From: CAZUYC01 sp964624475
GTDB lineage: Bacteria > Myxococcota_A > UBA9160 > SMWR01
DNA: 64,000 nt
Assembly (NCBI GenBank): GCA_964624475.1
Contig: CAZUYC010000136.1
Location: forward strand, 62,001-126,000
Reading direction: 5' to 3'
Position 1 is the first letter of the stretch. Every line of letters begins with the position of its first letter. The position numbers were made by a program, and so were the translations under genes. This document shows, piece after piece, positions 46,680 through 53,733 of the stretch. The notes under the pieces were generated by a model that ran no database searches, was not told the origin of the DNA, and worked only from the letters and a program-made list of their open reading frames with translations.

Positions 46680-46930
46680 GCATCCCCTTCGACGGCTCGC
46701 AGGGCGGGGAGCGCCGGCTCGCGCGGAGGGTGCGCGCGACCGGCGGCCTCCGCAGGCAGCGCCCGCGGGCCTCGTGCAAGTGGGTGGCAGGAGGGGAGGT
46801 CGACCGGGGGGGTGGATACCCGAGACCCCTCGCGTCGACCTCGTGACCCCGGAACGGCGGCCCACCCGCCGGCCTCCCAGGTCGCGAACCCAGGCTCGAG
46901 GATCGGGGGGAGTGCGGACCCGGCCTGGAC

Positions 46931-47536
46931 TCAGAGCAAGCCGAGGCGTGCGCGGACACGCCCGACCACGCGCGAGTGCACCTCGGCGACGACACCCGTG
47001 GCCGGGATCCGCTCGACGTAGGGGCGGTCGATCGCGGCGAAGATCGCGGCGACGCGCTCGAGGAAGGCCGCGCTCTCGAAGACGCCCTCGACGGCGTTGC
47101 CCCGCGCGCGCGCCCGCGCGAGGCCCAGCGAGACGTCCAGCTCGAGGAGGAGCGCGAGGTCGGGCAGCGGGAACTCCGCCTCGCTCTCGGCGAGGATGCG
47201 CCGCCAGTCGAGGCCGCGCGCGCCCTGGTAGGCCACGCTCGAGAGGAAGTAGCGGTCGCTCACGACGACGCGCCCGCCCGCGAGCGCCGGCTCGAGGGTC
47301 TCGCGCACGTGAGCCCGCCGGTCCTCGACGAACCAGCGCAGCTCCTCCTCGGGCGGGAGCGGCGTGCCCGAGCGGGCCATCGCGCGGATGCGCGCTCCCG
47401 TGGGGCCGTCGGTCGGCTCGAAGGTCGCGAGCACGTCGCGCCGCTCGGCGCGCAGGGCGCGCGCGAGCGCCGCGACCTGCGTGCTCTTGCCGCAGCCGTC
47501 GAGGCCCTCGAAGGTGAGGAGCGTCCCGCGCTTCAC
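46931..47536 (-). CDS. tmk: thymidylate kinase
   Basis: A 201-residue dTMP kinase (dTMP to dTDP, DNA precursor synthesis). Seen: P-loop FEGLDGCGKST (about 7-17), EPTDGPTGARIR (about 40-51), FVEDRRAHVRETLEPAL and VVSDRYFLSSVAYQG (about 94-108). Start GTG at 47536 gives a family-normal length; a longer frame upstream has no conserved sequence. The gene is between the phosphoesterase and the ATP synthase genes on the same strand. Confidence 0.9.
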   Translation of the reverse strand: MKRGTLLTFEGLDGCGKSTQVAALARALRAERRDVLATFEPTDGPTGARIRAMARSGTPLPPEEELRWFVEDRRAHVRETLEPALAGGRVVVSDRYFLSSVAYQGARGLDWRRILAESEAEFPLPDLALLLELDVSLGLARARARGNAVEGVFESAAFLERVAAIFAAIDRPYVERIPATGVVAEVHSRVVGRVRARLGLL

Positions 47537-47884
47537 GGGCCGGCGGTGAACGCGCCGCGACAGCCGGCCGGCGAGCCGCGCGCGGCCGGCCGCCAAGTGC
47601 TCGAAGTCGCGGCGTTTTCCCGCGAGCCGCCGCGCGCCGGGCGCCGGCACGCGGCTTGCTCTACGAGGCGGGCGTGCCTTCGGGCACTCCCGCCTCGCCC
47701 CTCTAACGGGACCGGGGGTCGGCGGGATACGGGCCGCCGGGCGGAGGGCACGGTTTCGGCGCGGGAGTTCAACGGGGTGAGACCCGCGTCGAGCTCTCCG
47801 CCCGGCGGCTCATCGATCGGTCCTTCGGTTGCGCGCATCCAGCCGAAGGCGACCCAGGCGAGCGTGGTCCGGGCTCCCGTCCCG
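47537..47884. other. gap between atpE and tmk
   Basis: 348 bp. Holds the hairpin at 47665-47696, which probably ends the atp transcript. An open minus-strand frame continues upstream from tmk but shows no conserved residues. Nothing else recognised. Confidence 0.45.
47665..47696 (-). terminator. strong hairpin, likely terminator of the ATP synthase operon
   Basis: GAGGCGGG and GTGCC pair with GGCAC and CCCGCCTC around a TTCG loop (one C-T mismatch). It lies about 190 bp past the atpE stop on the minus strand. There is no T tract, so termination might need Rho or rely on the stem alone. Confidence 0.6.
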
Positions 47885-48208
47885 TCAGCCCTGAATGACA
47901 CCCACGAGCTGCAATCCGATCACGAGGCCGTAGATTGCGATCGATTCGATGAGCGCCATCCCAAGGAGGTACGGAACGAACATCTGCCCGGAGGCGCCCG
48001 GGTTGCGGGCGAGGCCAGCGGCCATGTTGCCAGCCGTGAGACCCTGACCGATGCCGCACCCGAGGCCCGCAAGCCCGACGGCGAGCCCCGCGCCGATTGC
48101 GAGCAGCCCCGCACTACTGCCCGTGCCCCCGCCCTCTTCGGCGAGCGCGACGAGCGGGACGAGGGTGAGGCAGAGGCTCGAGAACACGATCCTGACGAGT
48201 TTGCGCAT
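47885..48208 (-). CDS. atpE: ATP synthase subunit c with signal peptide
   Basis: A 107-residue proteolipid that forms the rotor ring of F-type ATP synthase. A signal-peptide-like N-terminus (about 1-23, LCLTLVPLVALAEEG) precedes two membrane helices. The ion-binding set is Gln55 (GIGQG), Glu88 and Ser89 (LIES) and Tyr93. The spacing from Gln to Glu is 33 residues, as in the Na+-binding Ilyobacter tartaricus ring (Gln32, Glu65, Ser66, Tyr70), but Thr67 of that protein is Ile here. It follows atpB by 48 bp, where CTCCCTGGG could contribute to its ribosome site. Ion choice (Na+ or H+) is uncertain. Confidence 0.93.
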   Translation of the reverse strand: MRKLVRIVFSSLCLTLVPLVALAEEGGGTGSSAGLLAIGAGLAVGLAGLGCGIGQGLTAGNMAAGLARNPGASGQMFVPYLLGMALIESIAIYGLVIGLQLVGVIQG

Positions 48209-48256
48209 CTTCCGTTTGTCTCCCTGGGTTGGTGGACCTGAGGGCGCCGCGAACCG

Positions 48257-48976
48257 CTAGTGCGGCTCCGCAAGCGCCATGCCGATATAGATCATCGTGA
48301 GCAGTGAGAACACGAACGCCTGGATCACCGCCACGAGCAGGCCCAGGCCCATGAAGATCGCCGGCACAGCGAGCGGCACGAGGCCGATGAAGATGGTCAC
48401 GACGGTGTGATCTGCGAACATGTTCGCAAGGAGTCGCACCGAGAGCGTCAGGATGCGAGCGAGGTGGAGGATGAGCTCGAGCGGGAGAAAGAGCGGCGCG
48501 AGCAGGCGGACGTGGATGTGCAGGCCGAAGAGGTGGACCTCGAAGAAGGAGGGTCCCAGGAACTGGTTGAGGTACCAGAAGCCGTGCTGGCGGATGCCGA
48601 TCGCGTTGTAGGCGAGGAACGAGATGATCGCCCACGCGGTGGTCATGTTGACGTCGCTCGACGCGCCACCGACCCCCGGGACGAGCCCGAGCAGGTTCGA
48701 GACGAGGATGAAGACGAAGATCGTCCCGACCAGGGGGAAGTAGCGGCGCCACTCCTCGCCCATCGTGTCGCGCGCGAGGCCCGAGAGCGCCTCGACCACC
48801 ACCTCGATCGCGTTGCGCAGCGTGACGCCTTCGTCCGGAACGATGCCGCCGCCCGCTGCGGCGAGGCGACGGCGCACGAGCAGGCCGGACGCCACGACCA
48901 GGAGCGCGGCGAGCACGGACGCCTGCACCGCCCACGGGACGTGGAGCGCATCCTCGAGGTAGTGGTAGATCGTCAC
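48257..48976 (-). CDS. atpB: ATP synthase subunit a
   Basis: A 239-residue membrane subunit that passes ions to the c ring. Six or so helices are visible; the essential Arg is in LTLSVRLLANMFADH (about 172), with a Glu-containing last helix region AVIQAFVFSLLTMIYIGMAL. Start GTG at 48976 gives a GTGA overlap with the preceding atpI-like gene and has a GGAAGGGGA ribosome site. Normal length is about 220-270 residues. Confidence 0.92.
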   Translation of the reverse strand: MTIYHYLEDALHVPWAVQASVLAALLVVASGLLVRRRLAAAGGGIVPDEGVTLRNAIEVVVEALSGLARDTMGEEWRRYFPLVGTIFVFILVSNLLGLVPGVGGASSDVNMTTAWAIISFLAYNAIGIRQHGFWYLNQFLGPSFFEVHLFGLHIHVRLLAPLFLPLELILHLARILTLSVRLLANMFADHTVVTIFIGLVPLAVPAIFMGLGLLVAVIQAFVFSLLTMIYIGMALAEPH

Positions 48977-49425
48977 CGGCCGTCCCCTTCCTCGTCCTCC
49001 GGCTCGCGCTCGCGCGCGCGCCATGCGTCCCAGCGTTCCCAAGCCGGGTCGTCGGGGGCGAGCCCCGGCGAGTCGGGCAGGATCGGGGGGCGATGGCGCC
49101 ACGCCTCGAGGAGCGTGGCCGGGATGATCAGCGAGAGCCCGATCACGAGACCGACGGGGTGGGCGCCGAGGGCCAGCGCAGCGCCGATACCGACCGCGAG
49201 CAGGAGAAGGCGCAGGCCCGCGACCGCGTGGAAGCTACCGCTGCCGGGGATCCGCCCGGCGAGGAAGGCGAGCGCGGAGCGGCGCAGGCCGCGGAAGTTC
49301 AGCGCCTCGAGGGCGGCTCCCGCGAGCAGGCTCACCGAGAACAGCGGGCTCGCGATCGCGAGCGAGACTGCCGCGGCGGCCGCCGAGAGCGTGAGGTTCG
49401 TGCGTTCGATGGGATCCAGGCTCAC
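48973..49425 (-). CDS. atpI: ATP synthase subunit I-like protein
   Basis: A 150-residue membrane protein with about four helices (about 12-110; LTLSAAAAAVSLAIASPLFSV, LRLLLLAVGIGAALALGAH, GLVIGLSLIIPATLLEAWRH) and a charged C-terminal tail. It fits the ATP-synt_I family, which helps c-ring assembly. Start GTG at 49425 overlaps the preceding stop (GTGA), and its stop overlaps the atpB start the same way. All four genes therefore look translationally coupled. Confidence 0.75.
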   Translation of the reverse strand: MSLDPIERTNLTLSAAAAAVSLAIASPLFSVSLLAGAALEALNFRGLRRSALAFLAGRIPGSGSFHAVAGLRLLLLAVGIGAALALGAHPVGLVIGLSLIIPATLLEAWRHRPPILPDSPGLAPDDPAWERWDAWRAREREPEDEEGDGR

Positions 49426-49694
49426 CGTTCGCCTCTCGAGTCGTCGGGGCCTTCGCCCGCGCTCGGCAGCTGCGCCCGGAACTCGCGCTCGAGCCGCACC
49501 AGGCGCAGCAGGAAGGCTCCCAGCCCGAGGACGAGCCCGATCAAAACACCCCAGGGACTGGTCCGGAAGCGGCGATCGACCCAGTAGCCCATCCCGACGC
49601 CGATCATGATCGCGAAGACCGCCTCGAGTGTGCCCTGGTAGGCGCGCCCGAAGCGACGGCCGTCGCCCATCTCCTCGCGACGCCGCTCCGCCAT
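49422..49694 (-). CDS. AtpZ/AtpI-type ATP synthase accessory protein
   Basis: A 90-residue protein with two membrane helices (about 23-42, LEAVFAIMIGVGMGYWVDRRF; about 46-66, WGVLIGLVLGLGAFLLRLVR). GxGxGYxxD-type helix and length fit AtpZ. Start ATG at 49694; a GTG one codon earlier is possible. First gene of atpZ-atpI-atpB-atpE. The genes for b, delta, alpha, gamma, beta and epsilon are not in this window. Confidence 0.8.
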   Translation of the reverse strand: MAERRREEMGDGRRFGRAYQGTLEAVFAIMIGVGMGYWVDRRFRTSPWGVLIGLVLGLGAFLLRLVRLEREFRAQLPSAGEGPDDSRGER

Positions 49695-49714
49695 CACGGC
49701 CCCGACAAGGCAAA

Positions 49715-49739
49715 GGCCCGGATGGAATCGTCCCGGGCC
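49715..49739 (-). terminator. hairpin after hemL, likely terminator
   Basis: GGCCCGG (49715-49721) pairs with CCGGGCC (49733-49739) across an 11-base loop. It lies between the hemL stop and the atpZ start on the minus strand. No T tract follows. Confidence 0.5.
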
Positions 49740-49778
49740 CCCGCGCGGTGCGGATGCTAGCGGAGGGGCACGAGCCCC

Positions 49779-51188
49779 TCAATCCACCCGGGACGCCGCC
49801 CGGAGCGCGCGCTCGGCGGCCGCCAGCGTGAGTTCCACCTCGGCATCGCCGTGGGCGAGCGAGACGAAGCCGCACTCGTAGGGGGAGGGCGCCAGATAGA
49901 TCCCTTCCTCGAGCATCGCGGCGAAGAAGGCGCGGAAGCGGTCCTCGCGGCTCTTGCGCGCCTCTTCGAAGCTCGCGACCGGACCCGGGTGGAAGAAGAA
50001 GCCGAAGATCCCGCCGACCGCCTCGGTCCAGAGCTCGACGCCCGCCTTCTCGGCCCGCTCGCGAAACCCGCCCGCGAGCCTCGACGCGAGCGACTCGAGG
50101 CGCTCGTAGGTTCCGGGCTCGCGCAGCCGCCGCAGCGTCGCGAGGCCGGCGGCCATGGCGAGGGGATTGCCCGAGAGGGTCCCCGCCTGGTAGACGGGGC
50201 CCTCGGGCGCGATCCGGCGCATGAGATCGGCGCGGCCCCCGTAGGCGGCGGCCGGGAGCCCGCCGCCCACGATCTTGCCCAGGACGGTCAGGTCGGGGAC
50301 GACGCCGTAGCGCCCCTGCGCGCCGCTCCAGCCCACCCGGAAGCCGGTGATCACCTCGTCGAAGACGAGCAGCGCCCCCGAGCGGTCGCAGTGCTCGCGC
50401 AGGCTCGCAAGAAAGCCGGGGCGCGGCGGGACGAGGCCCATGTTCGCCGCCACCGGCTCGACGATGACGCACGCGAGCTCGCTCCCCCAGCGCTCGAAGA
50501 CGGCGGCGACGGCGGCGGAATCGTTGTAGGGCGCCTGGAGCGTGAGCTCCACGAAGGCCTCGGGAACTCCAGTCGGGAGCACGCCTCCGCTCGCCTTCGG
50601 CTCGCTGCGCGGCCCGGCCTGAGCGGGGGCCCGCACTCCGCTCGGCTTCGCCTCGCTGCGCGCTTCGCTTGCTGCGGCCTTGCGGGGGGAGCCGGGGATA
50701 CCGAGCGTCGCGACTCCGCTCCCCGCGCCGACGAGCAGCGCGTCCGAGTGTCCGTGGTAGCAGCCCTCGAACTTGAGGACCCGAGCGCGGCCGGTCGCGG
50801 CGCGCGCGAGGCGCAGCGCGCTCATCGCCGCCTCGGTCCCCGAGCTCACCATCCGCACGCGCTCGACGCCGGGGAGCGCCTCGCAGAGGAGCTCGGCGAG
50901 CTCGACTTCGAGCTCGGTCGGCGCCCCGAAGCTCGTGCCGCGCCCCGCCGCCGCGCGCACCGCCGCCACGACGTCCGGATCCGCGTGGCCGAGGATGAGC
51001 GGGCCCCACGAGCCCACGTAGTCGATGTACTCGTGGCCGTCCGCGTCGCGCACGCGGCAGCCGGAGCCCTGGACCAGAAAGCGCGGCGTGCCGCCGACGG
51101 AGCCGAAAGCCCGCACGGGGCTGTTGACGCCGCCGGGGATCACCCGCCGTGCGCGCTCGAAGAGGGCCGCCGAGCGCGGGACCTCCAC
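49779..51188 (-). CDS. hemL: glutamate-1-semialdehyde 2,1-aminomutase with a 38-residue insertion
   Basis: A 469-residue PLP enzyme that makes 5-aminolevulinate from glutamate-1-semialdehyde (C5 route to haem). Seen: RVIPGGVNSPVRAF (about 14-27), VSSGTEAAMSALRLAR (about 117-132), the PLP site VFDEVITGFRVG and lysine LGKIVGGGLPAAAYGG. Residues 169-206 are extra: they are absent from the family, sit between GSP and GVPEAF, and translate two copies of the 26-nt repeat core. Without them the length is 431, normal for HemL. The start GTG at 51188 is 4 bp after the gyrA stop. The active site looks intact. Confidence 0.93.
   Translation of the reverse strand: MEVPRSAALFERARRVIPGGVNSPVRAFGSVGGTPRFLVQGSGCRVRDADGHEYIDYVGSWGPLILGHADPDVVAAVRAAAGRGTSFGAPTELEVELAELLCEALPGVERVRMVSSGTEAAMSALRLARAATGRARVLKFEGCYHGHSDALLVGAGSGVATLGIPGSPRKAAASEARSEAKPSGVRAPAQAGPRSEPKASGGVLPTGVPEAFVELTLQAPYNDSAAVAAVFERWGSELACVIVEPVAANMGLVPPRPGFLASLREHCDRSGALLVFDEVITGFRVGWSGAQGRYGVVPDLTVLGKIVGGGLPAAAYGGRADLMRRIAPEGPVYQAGTLSGNPLAMAAGLATLRRLREPGTYERLESLASRLAGGFRERAEKAGVELWTEAVGGIFGFFFHPGPVASFEEARKSREDRFRAFFAAMLEEGIYLAPSPYECGFVSLAHGDAEVELTLAAAERALRAASRVD
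50571..50684 (-). repeat. two 26-nt-core repeats inserted in hemL
   Basis: A 114-nt in-frame insertion. Cores are at 50585-50610 (GCCGAAGGC version) and 50636-50661 (GGCGAAGCC version), 51 nt apart. The gene frame reads RSEPKASG and RSEAKPSG, a different frame from the uvrA copies. Both base-swapped versions lie in one gene. Confidence 0.85.
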
Positions 51189-51192
51189 GGGG

Positions 51193-53730
51193 CTAGCCCT
51201 CGTCCGTCTCGCCGCGGTCGGCCGCCGCGCCGCCCCCGTTCGGCTCGCCGACGTCGCGCTCGGCGAGGCGCGCCATCGAGACGATCTTCTCGCCTGCAGC
51301 CAGGTCCATGAGCCGCACGCCCTGCACGGCGCGGCCCATGGTCGAGATGGTGTGGACGCGGCAGCGCAGGGTCTGACCGGCATCCGTGATGAACATGACC
51401 TCGTCGTCGTCCACGACCTGCGCCACGCCGACGACCGGCCCGTTGCGCGCGGAGGTGCGGATCGTGATCACCCCCTGCCCGCCGCGGCGCTGGAGCCGAT
51501 AGTCGTCGAGCGGAGTGCGCTTGCCGAAGCCGTTCTGCGTCGCGGTCAGGATCCTCGCGCCCGGCGAGAGGATCTCCATGCCGACGACCGCGTCCTCGGG
51601 GCGAAGCCCCATGCCGCGCACGCCCGCCGCGGTGCGTCCCATCGGCCGCACCTGCTCCTCGGGGAAGCGGATCGCCTTGCCCTGCCGGCTCGCGATCAGC
51701 ACCTGCTGGCTGCCGTTCGTGTGCAGCGCCGCAATCAGCTCGTCGTCGTCGCCGAGGTGGATGGCGATGATCCCGCCGCGCCGCGGGTTCGCGTAGGCCT
51801 GGAGCGGCGTCTTCTTGACCACGCCCCGCTTTGTACCGAGCAGCACGAAGTCCCCCACCGACTCCTCGAAGCTCCGCACCGGAAGCGTGGCGCGCACGCG
51901 CTCGCCCTCCGCGAGCTGCAGCGCGTTCACGAGCGCCTTGCCGCGCGCGGTGCGCCCCAGCAGCGGGAGCTCGTGGATCTTGAGCCAGTGGACGCGCCCG
52001 CGCGTCGTGAAGAAGAGGATATAGGCGTGCGTCGAGGCGATGAAGAGCTGATCGATGAAGTCCTCTTCCCGCGTCTCCGTGCCCTTGATGCCCTTCCCGC
52101 CGCGGCGCTGTGCGCGGTACTGCGTGAGCGGCGTCCGCTTGATGTAGCCCGCGTGGGAGACGGTCACGACCATCTCCTCCTCGACGATCAGGTCCTCGGT
52201 GCTGATGCCTCCGACCGGGGGCCCGATCTCGCTGCGCCGCTCGTCGCCGTACTTCTCGCGGATCTCCTCGAGCTCCTCGACGATCGTGTCGAGCACCTGC
52301 TCGTCGCTCGCGAGCAGCCCCTCGAGCTCCGCGATCCGGGCCCGGACCTCCTCGAGCTCGGCGAGGATCCGCCCCCGTTCGAGCGCCGTGAGCGAGCGCA
52401 GCCGCATCTCGAGGATCGCGTTCGTCTGCGCCTCGGAGAGCTCGAAGCGCGCCATCAGCTGCGCGCGCGCGGCGGCACCGTCCTCGGCGGCGCGGATGAT
52501 CGCGATCACGGCGTCGAGGTTCTCGAGCGCGACCGCGAAGCCCTCGAGCAGGTGGGCGCGCGCCCGGGCCTGCGCGACGTCGTGGGTGGCGCGCCGCACC
52601 ACCACCTCGCCGCGGAAGTCGATGAAGTGGCGCAGCGCCTCCTTGAGCGCGAGCAGCTGCGGCCGCCCGTTCGCGAGCGCGAGCAGGTTCACGCCGAAGG
52701 TGGTCTGGAGCGGCGTCAGCACGTAGAGCTGGTTCAGGATGACCTCTTCCGGGGCATCCCGGCGCAGCTCGATCACGACGCGGATCCCCTGGCGGTTGGA
52801 CTCGTCGCGGATGTCCGTCACGCCGTCGATCCGGCCCTCGCGCACGAGCTCCGCGATCCGCTCCTGGAGCGTGGCCTTGTTCACCATGAAGGGGATCTCG
52901 GTCACCACGATGCGCTTGTTGCCGCGGCGGTCCTCCTCGAAGCCGGCCCGGGCCCGCAGCGTGATCGGGCCGCGGCCCGTCGCGTAGGCCTGCCGGATCC
53001 CCTCGGTCCCGCAGATCTGCGCCCCGGTCGGGAAGTCGGGGCCGGGCATCCGCTGCATCAGGTCGTCGAGGCTGCATTCCGGGTGGCGCGCCTCGTGGAT
53101 CAGCGCGTCCACCAGCTCGCGCAGGTTGTGGGGCGGCACGTTCGTCGCCATGCCGACCGCGATTCCCGACGAGCCGTTGGCGAGGAGGTTGGGGAAGCGC
53201 GCCGGGAGCACGACCGGCTCCTCGACGGAGCCGTCGAAGTTCGGGACGAAATCGACCGTCTCCCGATCGATGTCGCGGAGCATCTCCTCCGCGATCGCAG
53301 CGAGGCGGGCCTCGGTGTAGCGGTAGGCGGCGGCGGAGTCGCCGTCGATCGAGCCGAAGTTGCCCTGGCCGTCGACGAGCGGGTAGCGCAGGGAGAAGTC
53401 CTGGGCCATCCGCACCATCGAGTCGTAGACGGCGGAGTCGCCGTGCGGGTGGTAGTGCTTGAGCACCTCGCCGACCACGCCGGCCGACTTGCAGTAGGGG
53501 CGGGCGGGGAGGAGCCCCTCCTGCTGCATCGCATAGAGGATGCGGCGGTGGACGGGCTTGAGTCCGTCGCGCACGTCCGGGAGGGCGCGGCTGACGATGA
53601 CGGACATCGCGTAGTCGAGGAAGGAGCGGCGGACCTCGTCCTCGATGTTGACCGGCTGCGCGGTCGGTCCCTCCGGCGGCGCGCCGCCCCCGGGCGTCCC
53701 GTCTCCGGCGAGCGTGGGATCTTCGGCCAT
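51193..53730 (-). CDS. gyrA: DNA gyrase subunit A
   Basis: An 845-residue subunit that cuts and rejoins DNA during supercoiling. Catalytic Tyr138 is in AAYRYTEAR. The quinolone region HYHPHGDSAVYD keeps Ser99 and Asp103 (equivalent to E. coli Ser83 and Asp87), the drug-sensitive residues. The C-terminal domain has the GyrA box QRRGGKGIKG (about residue 550), so this is gyrase and not topoisomerase IV. ATG at 53730, 3 bp after gyrB. Confidence 0.96.
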   Translation of the reverse strand: MAEDPTLAGDGTPGGGAPPEGPTAQPVNIEDEVRRSFLDYAMSVIVSRALPDVRDGLKPVHRRILYAMQQEGLLPARPYCKSAGVVGEVLKHYHPHGDSAVYDSMVRMAQDFSLRYPLVDGQGNFGSIDGDSAAAYRYTEARLAAIAEEMLRDIDRETVDFVPNFDGSVEEPVVLPARFPNLLANGSSGIAVGMATNVPPHNLRELVDALIHEARHPECSLDDLMQRMPGPDFPTGAQICGTEGIRQAYATGRGPITLRARAGFEEDRRGNKRIVVTEIPFMVNKATLQERIAELVREGRIDGVTDIRDESNRQGIRVVIELRRDAPEEVILNQLYVLTPLQTTFGVNLLALANGRPQLLALKEALRHFIDFRGEVVVRRATHDVAQARARAHLLEGFAVALENLDAVIAIIRAAEDGAAARAQLMARFELSEAQTNAILEMRLRSLTALERGRILAELEEVRARIAELEGLLASDEQVLDTIVEELEEIREKYGDERRSEIGPPVGGISTEDLIVEEEMVVTVSHAGYIKRTPLTQYRAQRRGGKGIKGTETREEDFIDQLFIASTHAYILFFTTRGRVHWLKIHELPLLGRTARGKALVNALQLAEGERVRATLPVRSFEESVGDFVLLGTKRGVVKKTPLQAYANPRRGGIIAIHLGDDDELIAALHTNGSQQVLIASRQGKAIRFPEEQVRPMGRTAAGVRGMGLRPEDAVVGMEILSPGARILTATQNGFGKRTPLDDYRLQRRGGQGVITIRTSARNGPVVGVAQVVDDDEVMFITDAGQTLRCRVHTISTMGRAVQGVRLMDLAAGEKIVSMARLAERDVGEPNGGGAAADRGETDEG

Positions 53731-53733
53731 CGG

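Noticed and set aside
46680..46930. Gene between phosphoesterase and tmk
   Set aside because: Only biased random-looking frames; no conserved residues.
47537..47650. Longer N-terminus for tmk
   Set aside because: The open frame continues but the conserved domain starts right after GTG 47536; extra residues are Arg/Ala-rich.
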